Positions 7,240 to 14,167 of a stretch of 14,168 nucleotides of DNA are shown here, piece by piece. Source of the DNA: Bacteroidales bacterium (lineage in GTDB: Bacteria; Bacteroidota; Bacteroidia; Bacteroidales; WCHB1-69). Under the pieces are notes generated by a model. That model had not been told where the DNA came from and did not search any database. It was given only the letters and a program-made list of their open reading frames with translations. A program made the position numbers and the translations under genes. The stretch covers positions 1-14,168 of the forward strand of contig JAISAD010000166.1 in the NCBI GenBank assembly GCA_031266895.1. The letters are read 5' to 3'. Within the stretch, counting starts at the first letter, position 1; the number at the start of each line of letters is the position of its first letter.

Positions 7240-8760
7240 ATGCGACACGATTTATACAGCAGGAAAAGGATTTGGAAGTGGCTGCTTTTTGCTTCTGCTT
7301 CTGTTATCTTTTTGGCTATTCTTTATTATTCTAATGTGCTGATTAAGAACATGGGAGAAGAAGAACGGCATCGTGTGCGCATCTGGGCTGATGCTGTTTC
7401 CTACAAGGCCGAATTGGTAAATTATACGGAACAGTTTTTTGATTTTATTAAAAGTGAAGAAGGCAAGCGTGCTGCCCTTTTAGCTCAAACGATGAAAAAA
7501 GTAAGCGATGCTTCTCTAAAGGAGGATCTTACTTTTTATCAGGATATTATAGCATCCAATACTACTATTCCTATTATTCTGGTAAGTCCCGATGGCGAAA
7601 TTGACGGCTGGTCAATGAATGTGCCCGATACAGTGCGGAATATGCACTATATTTCGGAATTGGGAAATGTTATGGATGACTATATTTGCATGAGAATGGA
7701 ATACTATCACAACAGATATGTGCTTATTTATTATAAGGAATCAAAAATTTATACAGACCTTAAAGTACTGATAAATAATCTTATTCAGTCATTTTTTCAG
7801 GAAATAGTTATCAATGCGGCTTCTGTTCCGGTTATTATTACCGACTCCAGCAAGCAGCATGTTATCATTAGTGGTAATGTGCCGGCTGATGAATTGCAGC
7901 CCAATATGTTGGGAGCCACGCTTGATGATATGAAAAACCAGAATTCTCCGATTAAAGTTACGCTGAAGGAACAGGGGGGACCCTGCTATGTTTTTTATAA
8001 GGAGTCGTCAATATTATCGCAATTGCGCTATTTTCCTTACCTGCAATTTGTAATTCTCTTTATTTTTATTGGTGCGGCTTATTTTCTTTTCAGTTTTGCC
8101 CGCCGTTCAGAACAAAATCAGGTTTGGGTTGGCATGTCGAAAGAAACTGCCCACCAATTGGGGACGCCTATATCCTCGCTTATGGCATGGAATGAACTGC
8201 TGAAGGAGTCGCCTGTTGATAAGGCTGTCGTGAAGGAAATTGCGAAAGATGTGGAGCGGTTGGAAACTATTGCGCAACGCTTTTCTAAAATAGGATCGGT
8301 ACCGACATTAAAACCGGAAAATTTGATTACAGTCATTGAAGAGTTTGTAACTTACTTGCAAACGCGCATCTCCCTGCAAACGGTTATCTTTATCCACAAG
8401 CCTGCTCACGATATTGTTTTGCCGCTCAACCGCTATCTGTTTGAATGGGTTATGGAAAATCTGTGCAAAAATGCAGTTGATTCGATGAATGGAGTCGGTA
8501 CGATTACCATAGATATTATTGAGGCAGGACAGGAAGTTTATGTGGATATCAGCGACACGGGAAAAGGCATTTCGGCACGCAAATTCGGCACCATTTTTCA
8601 GCCCGGCTACAGTTCTAAAAAACGTGGCTGGGGATTAGGCTTAACTTTAGCCCGCCGTATTATCAAAGAGTATCACAAAGGAAAGCTGTTTGTTAAAAAT
8701 TCGCAATTGGATGTGGGTACTACAATGCGTATCTGTTTGAAAAAGAGAGGAAGGCTTTAA
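7240..8760 (+). CDS. membrane sensor histidine kinase
   Basis: The 506 residues, numbered from the ATG at 7240, contain TM1 (~13-33), an extracytoplasmic sensor region (~34-264) opening with NMGEEERHRVRIWADA, TM2 (~265-285), a dimerisation/phosphoacceptor region with KETAHQLGTPISSL (H305), then an HATPase_c domain with N-box ENLCKNAVDSM (N411), G1 DTGKG (439-443) and G2 GWGLGL (463-468). AHQLGTP is the form usual in Bacteroidota kinases. The kinase autophosphorylates and passes phosphate to a response regulator, but none is encoded in the window. The frame also extends upstream to an ATG at 7141; 7240 is preferred because the 33 extra residues do not resemble the family and a promoter box lies inside them. 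The signal sensed is unknown. Confidence 0.92.
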   Translation: MRHDLYSRKRIWKWLLFASASVIFLAILYYSNVLIKNMGEEERHRVRIWADAVSYKAELVNYTEQFFDFIKSEEGKRAALLAQTMKKVSDASLKEDLTFYQDIIASNTTIPIILVSPDGEIDGWSMNVPDTVRNMHYISELGNVMDDYICMRMEYYHNRYVLIYYKESKIYTDLKVLINNLIQSFFQEIVINAASVPVIITDSSKQHVIISGNVPADELQPNMLGATLDDMKNQNSPIKVTLKEQGGPCYVFYKESSILSQLRYFPYLQFVILFIFIGAAYFLFSFARRSEQNQVWVGMSKETAHQLGTPISSLMAWNELLKESPVDKAVVKEIAKDVERLETIAQRFSKIGSVPTLKPENLITVIEEFVTYLQTRISLQTVIFIHKPAHDIVLPLNRYLFEWVMENLCKNAVDSMNGVGTITIDIIEAGQEVYVDISDTGKGISARKFGTIFQPGYSSKKRGWGLGLTLARRIIKEYHKGKLFVKNSQLDVGTTMRICLKKRGRL

Positions 8761-8798
8761 CTGCAGCAAAATTTACTTTTAAGACAGTTTTTACATGC

Positions 8799-9290
8799 TT
8801 AGTGTTCAAGTTTGATTGAGCCTGAAAGATTCAAATAATTAGAGGTAGAATAACCCTTTACCAACTCGACAGTACATACTTGTCCGCCGCGTGCAAGGAC
8901 TTCTTTAGCTCCGACAATATTTTCTATGGCATAGTCAGAGCCTTTGGTCAAAATGTCGGGTTGAATTGCCTCAATCAGTTGCAGTGGCGTGTCTTCTTCA
9001 AAGAGGATAACAGCGTCCACGAAAAGCAGCGAGGCTAACAGTTGTGCCCGCGCCGCTTCGGGATTTAGCGGTCGTGAAGTTCCTTTCAGTCGCCGCACAG
9101 AGGCATCGCTATTGAGGCCAACCACCAGCATATCGCCCAATTGACGAGCTTTGGCCAGGCAGGTAACATGTCCTGCGTGCAGAATGTCGAAACAGCCGTT
9201 GGTAAACACCATCTGCTTGTCTTGCCGATCGACTGTTTGAAATTGTTCAACAGTCATGATTTTTTGATTGACTAGGGCTAAGAAATCCAT
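8799..9290 (-). CDS. rfaE2: D-glycero-beta-D-manno-heptose 1-phosphate adenylyltransferase (RfaE2 type)
   Basis: This 163-residue single-domain nucleotidyltransferase corresponds to the C-terminal half of E. coli HldE. It activates heptose 1-phosphate with ATP to ADP-heptose for LPS inner core. Visible motifs are FTNGCFDILHAGH (29-41, including the HxGH nucleotide site), GLNSDASVRRLKG (58-70), RPL (73-75), FEEDTPLQLI (97-106), KGSDY (116-120) and VKGYSTS (144-150). The kinase half (RfaE1) is not fused and not in the window. The last 14 residues after GYSTS differ from the usual amphipathic helix of the family. It is the last gene of the leftward run, six bases after the flippase gene. No hairpin terminator is evident in the 38 bases before the convergent kinase gene. 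Glycerol-3-phosphate cytidylyltransferase is an alternative, less likely from the NSDASV...RPL context. Confidence 0.88.
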   Translation of the reverse strand: MDFLALVNQKIMTVEQFQTVDRQDKQMVFTNGCFDILHAGHVTCLAKARQLGDMLVVGLNSDASVRRLKGTSRPLNPEAARAQLLASLLFVDAVILFEEDTPLQLIEAIQPDILTKGSDYAIENIVGAKEVLARGGQVCTVELVKGYSTSNYLNLSGSIKLEH

Positions 9291-9296
9291 CTTATT

Positions 9297-10346
9297 TTAT
9301 TTATTATCTGTTACTTCGCTCTTTTTCCGGAAGGCAATAGAAGCTAAAATCAGAGAGGCTATGCCAAAGATGATAACCATTGCCGATTGGACACTCCAGC
9401 CCACCCAGCCAGCGGCTAATCCGGCATTGTAATCCACACCGTAGAGTATCAGAATGCCTGCCACCATTAATGGATAAGCGCCTAAACCGCCTTGCGTTAC
9501 CATAAAGCCAATGGTGCCGAATGCCAGTACCGAAAATGCCGGCATCGGCCCAAGAGGGGCTAAATAATCGAATGCGAAGAAACAGATGAAAGTTCCCATA
9601 AAATAGAGGAACCAAAGCAGAAGGGTGTACAGCAGAAACAGCCAGGGGTGTTTCAGATCTTTAATCGAGATGACGCCTTGCCATATTTCCAGTATCACAT
9701 TTTTGAGTTTAGCAAGCAGTGCCACTTTTTTCCAGAAATGACGGGTAAAATAGATAAGCAAAGTTGCTATCACAATAATAATATAGATCCAGTAATTATG
9801 CAGCAGCGTCAGGAATTTTAACTCAAACCATTGACCTAATGTAATATTATTTGCTTTATCTACAATTAATTGCGACAGGATAGCAGTATTGAGCAGCAGT
9901 GCGCAGATTAACAGCAACAGCCAGCATGCTAGGTCTAAAACCCGTTCGGTTACAATAGTTCCCAATGTTTTTTGGAAGGGCACGTTTTCGTAGCGTTGCA
10001 GAAATGTACAGCGCAATACTTCTCCCAAGCGGGGCACAGCCAGATTGGCCAGATAGCAAACCATTACCGAATAGAATGCCGAACTGACGCGCACTTTGTA
10101 GTTAAGAGGCTCAAGCAGCAGCCTGCTGCGCAGGCTGCGCACGAAGTGAGATGCGGCACCAGCTAAAATTGAAAGAGACAGAAACAGCCATCCTTTGGCA
10201 TTATTTACGCCGGAAGCACTCTCTCTAATCATGGCATAGTCATCGGAAGAAAGCCCCCGAAAGGAGAACCATATGCAAAAAATGCCCAGCCCCAGGAGAA
10301 TGACAAGTTGCAGGATATTGGTTAAAAATTTCTTTTTATTACTCAT
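9297..10346 (-). CDS. flippase-like integral membrane protein (LPG synthase TM / UPF0104 family)
   Basis: This 349-residue polytopic inner-membrane protein has about eight hydrophobic segments, the first at ~9-28 and the last at ~318-338. Family motifs are NLAVPRLGEVLRC (101-113), TERVLDL (133-139) and VTQGGLGAYP (283-292), matching the lysylphosphatidylglycerol synthase TM region (YbhN/AglD-like) often assigned to lipid or lipid-linked sugar movement. There is no aminoacyl-transferase domain, so it is not an MprF. Its substrate is unknown; the rfaE2 neighbour six bases downstream suggests an envelope or LPS role (inference). Its ATG directly follows the agmatinase TAG with no gap. A consensus -7 box (10371-10378) about 25 bases upstream suggests it can also be transcribed alone. 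A 9-bp perfect hairpin lies within codons ~70-76. Confidence 0.85.
   Translation of the reverse strand: MSNKKKFLTNILQLVILLGLGIFCIWFSFRGLSSDDYAMIRESASGVNNAKGWLFLSLSILAGAASHFVRSLRSRLLLEPLNYKVRVSSAFYSVMVCYLANLAVPRLGEVLRCTFLQRYENVPFQKTLGTIVTERVLDLACWLLLLICALLLNTAILSQLIVDKANNITLGQWFELKFLTLLHNYWIYIIIVIATLLIYFTRHFWKKVALLAKLKNVILEIWQGVISIKDLKHPWLFLLYTLLLWFLYFMGTFICFFAFDYLAPLGPMPAFSVLAFGTIGFMVTQGGLGAYPLMVAGILILYGVDYNAGLAAGWVGWSVQSAMVIIFGIASLILASIAFRKKSEVTDNK
10118..10138. repeat. perfect 9-bp inverted repeat inside the flippase gene
   Basis: GCAGCCTGC (10118-10126) and GCAGGCTGC (10130-10138) flank the triplet TGC. It is GC-rich in a moderate-GC gene and lies in codons ~70-76. It can form a stable hairpin in mRNA or be a chance result of Leu/Arg codons. 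Confidence 0.6.
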
Positions 10347-11234
10347 CTAAGCGTGGTTTAAAAGTGGGTGCAAAGGTACAAAAAAATTATCCGCCAACTC
10401 CATCAGGGCGATAATCTTGTACACTAGGGCAGCGGCCAGCACATCCGAAGCTTTATGCTGCTCTTGCGGACAAAGTTCCACTACGTCGAAAGCGACCACC
10501 TTTTTGGTTTTGCTTACCCTTTCCAATAATTGCAGCAGTGGATACCATCCTAATCCACCCGGCAGCGGCGTACCGGTAGCCGGCAGAATGGAAGGGTCTA
10601 ATCCATCCAAGTCAACAGTGAGATATACGTTATCCGTAAGGCGTTCTGTTACTTGCTCTATCCATTGGGTATTGTCATGAATCTGGTGTGCATAAAAGAT
10701 GTTTTCAGGTACAATGTAGCCCTGTTCTTCGCGGCACACATTGCGAATCCCCACTTGTACCACATTGGCACAGGCTTGTGCATGTCGCATGACACAAGCG
10801 TGGTTATAGGGCGAATTGTGGTAATTGTCGCGCAAATCGGCGTGTGCATCTATTTGCAGAACAGATAGCTGTGGAAAGTTCTCACTCACTGCCCTGATAG
10901 CCCCAATGGAGATGGAGTGCTCGCCGCCAAGTAACCCGATGCGCTTATTTTCCGCTAAAAGCTCCTTAACGCGCTGATAGACGGAATTGACCATTTTTTC
11001 GGGTGATGAGGTATCAGTGATGGGCTTATCGGTATGGATGCCGGCCGCACAGGCTTCTATATTATATTGAATATCATACAATTCGAGGCTATCGGAAGCG
11101 TCAATAATGGCTTGTGGCCCCTTGTCTGCTCCTTTTATAAAGGTGCTTGTAGCATCATAGGGTACAGGAATTAGAACATATTTCGCCGTTTCCCGTTGTG
11201 CCAGCTGCACGTCCATATCTAAAAAATAGTCCAT
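10347..11234 (-). CDS. speB: agmatinase / ureohydrolase family protein
   Basis: This 295-residue cytoplasmic enzyme belongs to the arginase/agmatinase fold. Manganese ligands are in place: GGEHS (103-107; H106), DAHADLR (129-135; D129, H131, D133) and DLDGLDP (208-214; D208, D210), with FDVVEL (249-254; E253). The family hydrolyses agmatine to putrescine and urea. Agmatine specificity is the most common for this type in Bacteroidota, but arginase or formiminoglutamase activity cannot be excluded from motifs alone. The final ~14 residues (from ADNFF) read through a promoter box for the next gene and look like an added tail. Upstream, 11235-11325 shows no promoter box or stable hairpin, so it may depend on transcription from the lipoprotein side. 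Confidence 0.88.
   Translation of the reverse strand: MDYFLDMDVQLAQRETAKYVLIPVPYDATSTFIKGADKGPQAIIDASDSLELYDIQYNIEACAAGIHTDKPITDTSSPEKMVNSVYQRVKELLAENKRIGLLGGEHSISIGAIRAVSENFPQLSVLQIDAHADLRDNYHNSPYNHACVMRHAQACANVVQVGIRNVCREEQGYIVPENIFYAHQIHDNTQWIEQVTERLTDNVYLTVDLDGLDPSILPATGTPLPGGLGWYPLLQLLERVSKTKKVVAFDVVELCPQEQHKASDVLAAALVYKIIALMELADNFFVPLHPLLNHA
10371..10378 (-). promoter_or_regulatory. consensus -7 box inside the 3' end of the agmatinase gene
   Basis: On the minus strand the sequence is TACCTTTGC, an exact TAnnTTTG match and a very typical form. TTG (10395-10397) lies 16 bases upstream as a candidate -33 element, slightly short of the usual spacing. The expected start of transcription is about 20 bases before the flippase ATG at 10346. 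Confidence 0.6.
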
Positions 11235-11325
11235 TGTTACCTGTTAACGTTTTTCAAAAGCCTCAATGCACGCATTATCCGCGTCTGCCGGGATGTTTCC
11301 ATTTTTTCATAATGAAGGCAGGGGA

Positions 11326-12342
11326 TTATTTGTTGTTTTCTTGAAAGTGACGGTAGTAATCGAAATTGAGATGACCGGTTGCTGCACCTTTCACCAGGGT
11401 GTCTTCACTTTGCGAGCCAAACAGGAGCGGAAAGCGCTTGGAGAAGTTATTGCGGGCAGCAAAGATGCCATAAGCGCTGTTGTTTTCCGAAATCAGATTA
11501 GTATAGATCCGCTGATTTTGAGTTACACTGCTGGAAGGATGGTTAATTTCGATGTAGCGTATCAACTCTTCCGTACCGCCCCAAACCTCAAATTTAAAAC
11601 ACGTGTCTCCATCAATGTAGCGGGTTACATTCGAATTGGGAGACAGGTTGGCAGCTATGGTTGTGTAAAATTCTTTGGGTATGTAGGAAAACGAATTGCT
11701 TCGAAGCAGGTAGGGGGTATAGTTTTTTTCAATTTTACCGTGTTTCACTTCGCGCGTACGGATGTTCTGTTCAATATAGTAGAAGATCAATTTTACACTG
11801 TAGCCGGCCACGTGCTCTATATCTCTCAGCTCAAAGGAGGAAGATTGCGGCACATTCAAGCTAATGTATGAAGCTGGTTTTCTGATATTGATACCCGAAA
11901 TAATCGGTGTTTCGGCATATATCTCTTTGCCGGTTTCCTTATGCAGAATGCGCAGTTTGTAGCGCGACTGCGGACGAATCGGTTCAGCGGTCCAGTAGAG
12001 CACCCGCGCAGGGTTAGCAAAATCGCCGGGACTAATCGGCACGGAGGTGGTAGTGTCCAGCTCTATTGTTTTAACCAGCTGATTGGTCGCGTTATGCTCT
12101 TCTAGCAGTACTGTTATTTTCTTATAAAAGCTGATGCTGTCAGGATCCTGGGCAGCAATGCGCGCGTCGCCATCAACCAGAAATCCTTTATACACTTTGA
12201 TGTATTGTATGCTGTCGTCAGGATTGAGCACGCCATATACCACAGTAACATTTTTGTAGTTGCTGGTCAAGTCCACCTCAGGCTTGCAGGCGGCAAAAAG
12301 AGCGATAAGCGCTGACAGGTAAAGCAGTGTTTTCGGTTTCAT
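11326..12342 (-). CDS. DUF4249-like outer membrane lipoprotein
   Basis: The 338 residues start with a lipoprotein signal, MKPKTLLYLSALIALFAAC, with C19 as the likely acylated residue; the following KPEVD carries the acidic residue often seen in surface-directed Bacteroidota lipoproteins. The mature part is beta-rich: VVYGVLNPDDSIQYIKVYKG (34-53), YKLRILHKETGKEIYAET (128-145), and a C-terminal IYTNLISENNSAYGIFAARN (279-298) followed by a short tail. This arrangement resembles DUF4249 lipoproteins, but the match is from overall pattern, so the family name is tentative. It starts 17 bases after the outer membrane barrel gene and is probably co-transcribed, suggesting a barrel/lipoprotein pair. 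Function is unknown. Confidence 0.75.
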   Translation of the reverse strand: MKPKTLLYLSALIALFAACKPEVDLTSNYKNVTVVYGVLNPDDSIQYIKVYKGFLVDGDARIAAQDPDSISFYKKITVLLEEHNATNQLVKTIELDTTTSVPISPGDFANPARVLYWTAEPIRPQSRYKLRILHKETGKEIYAETPIISGINIRKPASYISLNVPQSSSFELRDIEHVAGYSVKLIFYYIEQNIRTREVKHGKIEKNYTPYLLRSNSFSYIPKEFYTTIAANLSPNSNVTRYIDGDTCFKFEVWGGTEELIRYIEINHPSSSVTQNQRIYTNLISENNSAYGIFAARNNFSKRFPLLFGSQSEDTLVKGAATGHLNFDYYRHFQENNK

Positions 12343-12359
12343 AATTCACAATTTTAATA

Positions 12360-13154
12360 TTATTTATAACTGATAGCCTCTTGGTCGCGCATCCAGCGCA
12401 ATCCTTTTTTATACCCTTTCCTAAAATTGGGATTGGGCACATATTTTTCATTAAAGGAGTAGATAAGTCGCATGGAAATAACATTATGATACTGATGACG
12501 CAACCATTCCGTACCCGGCAAGGGCTTGTCTCCCTGATATCTGCGGAATATGCGGTCGCGAACCGGTACCATGGAGTATTGAAAGCGAAAATTGAGTTTC
12601 AGTCCCTTGTAAAGCCTGATTTTTATATCGGCCAGCACGCTCCAGTCGTTGCGCTTATACCAGAAGTCGGGCGACTGCACTGTTGAAATGAGGTGATAGC
12701 CATTTTCAATCTCCTTGATATAGACTAGCCGCCCCCAGGCAAAGCCGGCGCCAAAGGCCCAGCCGGTGCGGGGATCTTCATAATGGAAGAGAATGGGGAT
12801 TTCTGCGTAGTCGAACCGTAATTTATATTTAATACTGTTGTTTTGGCTAAAACTTGGGTCTATTTTCCACAGATCGGCGCTGTCCACCGGAATAATGGGA
12901 TAGTTGCGGTCGGCTTTCTGATATGAGCCTTTTTGAGTATAAAGCAACTCCATAGTAATGAAAAAGCGCTGTTTCCTGTCTAAGGCAATCATCAGGGAGC
13001 CGCCGGTATTGAAGCCGATTTTCTTGTAGCCGGCTACCATATCACCATCCACCTGGGAGATGTTGCCTCCAAAAATGGCCGATCCGATGAAGCGCTGTGC
13101 TTCAGCGTTGTGCAGTAAAAAAAGTCCCAATAGCAAGAGAAATAGCCTTTTCAT
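12360..13154 (-). CDS. PorT-like outer membrane beta-barrel protein
   Basis: The 264-residue protein has signal peptide MKRLFLLLLGLFLLHNAEA cleaved before Q20. The remainder alternates polar and aromatic residues as in an 8-10 strand barrel: IGSAIFGGNISQVDGDMVAG (23-42), FFITMELLYTQKGSYQK (64-80), YAEIPILFHY (116-125), WAFGAGFAWGRLV (132-144), LKLNFRFQYSMVPVRD (185-200) and VISMRLIYSF (225-234). FGGNxSQVDGD, LYTQKGSYQK and YAEIPxLxxY are hallmarks of the Bacteroidota PorT/outer-membrane-barrel family. A basic C-terminal tail (244-264) follows the last strand. PorT itself is a T9SS component, but this should not be read as PorT: the family is broad. It starts 13 bases after atpF, unexpectedly inside the atp run. 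Confidence 0.83.
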   Translation of the reverse strand: MKRLFLLLLGLFLLHNAEAQRFIGSAIFGGNISQVDGDMVAGYKKIGFNTGGSLMIALDRKQRFFITMELLYTQKGSYQKADRNYPIIPVDSADLWKIDPSFSQNNSIKYKLRFDYAEIPILFHYEDPRTGWAFGAGFAWGRLVYIKEIENGYHLISTVQSPDFWYKRNDWSVLADIKIRLYKGLKLNFRFQYSMVPVRDRIFRRYQGDKPLPGTEWLRHQYHNVISMRLIYSFNEKYVPNPNFRKGYKKGLRWMRDQEAISYK

Positions 13155-13167
13155 GATTGTGGGCAGA

Positions 13168-13662
13168 TTAGTTGAGGTGTATATCGTTCATCCAATTATT
13201 AATCAATGCCTCCTGCTTGTCTTTATCAGACAGCTCCTGGCGCAGAATTTTTTCAGCGATTTCAATAGACATGTTGGCAATTTCATTCTTAATATCGGTT
13301 ACTGCCTTCATCTTTTCAAAATAGATGGCCTCCTTAGCGTCGGCAATAATGGCTTTGGCTTCATTATCGGCTTTTGCCTTTGCCTCGTCATACATTTTAT
13401 TGCGTATTTTGCGGGCATCGGCCAAAATGGCGTCTCGCTCCTCTTTGGCCTGGCGAAGCAGTAGTTCGTGTTCGCTTTTGAGACCGGCCATTGCCTTGCG
13501 CACCTCTTCGGCTTCTGCCAGCTGACTTTCAATGCGCTGCTCGCGGTCGGAGATTGATTTCATGATGAAAGGCCATGCAAATTTAGCCAAAATGAAAAAG
13601 AGGATACCGAAGCCTATTAGCATCCAAAAAATGAGTCCGAATGACGGTTTTATCAAATCCAT
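13168..13662 (-). CDS. atpF: F-type ATP synthase subunit b
   Basis: This 164-residue Fo stator subunit has a short N-terminus (MDLIKPSFG), one transmembrane helix (~9-30, ending AKFAWPFI), then a long charged coiled coil (~35-145; REQRIESQLAEAEEVRKAM onward) and a C-terminal part that meets subunit delta. The length is normal. It follows atpE by 83 bases, most of which is a terminator-shaped hairpin. The next gene on the strand is an outer membrane barrel and not atpH, so the delta, alpha and gamma genes must be elsewhere if the complex is complete. The minus strand between hairpin and ATG shows TAAATTTA, one base from TAnnTTTG, as a weak promoter candidate. Confidence 0.95.
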   Translation of the reverse strand: MDLIKPSFGLIFWMLIGFGILFFILAKFAWPFIMKSISDREQRIESQLAEAEEVRKAMAGLKSEHELLLRQAKEERDAILADARKIRNKMYDEAKAKADNEAKAIIADAKEAIYFEKMKAVTDIKNEIANMSIEIAEKILRQELSDKDKQEALINNWMNDIHLN

Positions 13663-13698
13663 AACTGGTTATTTTGTTTTTTAAATTTACAGTCAAAT

Positions 13699-13737
13699 AA
13701 AAAAAATGCGTCTCACCCACCGTGAGTGCGCATTTTT
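13699..13737 (-). terminator. terminator-shaped hairpin between atpE and atpF
   Basis: On the minus strand AAAAATGCG-CA-CTCAC, a five-base loop and GTGAG-A-CGCATTTTT form a stem of 14 pairs with one small internal asymmetry, directly followed by eight T in a row (13699-13706). It starts eight bases after the atpE stop. The shape is that of a Rho-independent terminator, but atpF is downstream on the same strand, so partial termination or 3' end stabilisation of the atpBE message is more likely than a full stop. Confidence 0.75.
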
Positions 13738-13745
13738 CGAGTTTG

Positions 13746-13997
13746 TTATGCAACTGCGATGAGCAGGCACACAACGATAGCAAAAAGCGCAACGCCTTCT
13801 ATAAAGGCAGCGGTCAAAATCATGTTGGTGCGAATGTCGCCACCGGCTTCGGGCTGGCGAGCTATAGACTCAACTGCGCCTTTGCCAATGTTTCCGATGC
13901 CCAACCCTGCGCCGATTGCGGCAATGCCTGCCCCAATGCCTGCGCCCATTTTGCCGATTTCCATTCCGGCTTCTGCTAATAAAGTGATAAGTGACAT
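13746..13997 (-). CDS. atpE: F-type ATP synthase subunit c
   Basis: This 83-residue two-helix hairpin protein forms the rotor ring. Helix 1 (~12-40) is glycine-rich (GAGIGAGIAAIGAGLGIG), the polar loop is ESIARQPEA (43-51), and helix 2 carries the ion-binding carboxylate E67 in AAFIEGVALFAIV. Aligned with Na+-type rings by the shared RQPEA loop, the Gln (helix 1) and Ser-Thr (after the Glu) ligands are replaced by I34, G68 and V69, so proton coupling is expected. Helix 1 starts with acidic E9 and E13, the latter potentially near the membrane edge. It follows atpB by 20 bases. The hairpin at 13702-13737 lies just past its stop. Confidence 0.96.
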   Translation of the reverse strand: MSLITLLAEAGMEIGKMGAGIGAGIAAIGAGLGIGNIGKGAVESIARQPEAGGDIRTNMILTAAFIEGVALFAIVVCLLIAVA

Positions 13998-14017
13998 AAT
14001 ATTAAGTTTTTAGTGAA

Positions 14018-14167
14018 TTATGCTATTTTATTTTGTTCAATGTGTTCTGCAGCATGTTCCTCATGCTCTTCCAAAGCCATGCCTATATAGAGCGCTGTTA
14101 ATAAGGTGAATACAAAAGCCTGTACAAAAGCTACAATTAGTTCAAGCAATCCCATAAAGAGGTAGAA
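14018..14167 (-). CDS. atpB: F-type ATP synthase subunit a, C-terminal 49 residues
   Basis: The frame is open to the right edge. The translated end includes LLELIVAFVQAFVFTLLTAL and then YIGMALEEHEEHAAEHIEQNKIA before TAA at 14018-14020. ELxVAFxQAxVFTLL is the last transmembrane helix of subunit a, which conducts protons past the c-ring; the catalytic Arg lies outside the window. The His/Glu-rich tail is common in Bacteroidota AtpB. It was too short and edge-cut to be scored as a full ORF, but the position before atpE confirms it. Confidence 0.93.
   Translation of the reverse strand, partial: FYLFMGLLELIVAFVQAFVFTLLTALYIGMALEEHEEHAAEHIEQNKIA

Noticed and set aside
8761..8798. Possible bidirectional terminator between the convergent kinase and rfaE2 genes
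   Set aside because: Only weak A/T-rich complementarity is visible and no stable stem forms. How both runs end here cannot be told.
9297..10346. Calling the membrane protein MprF (lysylphosphatidylglycerol synthase)
   Set aside because: Only the flippase-like membrane part is present; the C-terminal aminoacyl transferase domain is missing.
11236..11301. 21-codon frame on the minus strand just before the agmatinase start (begins METSRQTR)
   Set aside because: There is no ribosome site, no promoter box and no conserved feature; the length is within chance.
11266..11871. 201-codon open frame on the plus strand opposite the DUF4249-like lipoprotein
   Set aside because: It is antisense to a gene with a clear lipoprotein signal and sensible domain pattern, has no recognisable motif and no promoter or ribosome site. 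It is a shadow frame.
12360..13154. Naming the outer membrane barrel as the T9SS component PorT
   Set aside because: The family is large and diverse in Bacteroidota, and no other por gene is nearby. The T9SS cargo gene is about 8 kb away and not linked.
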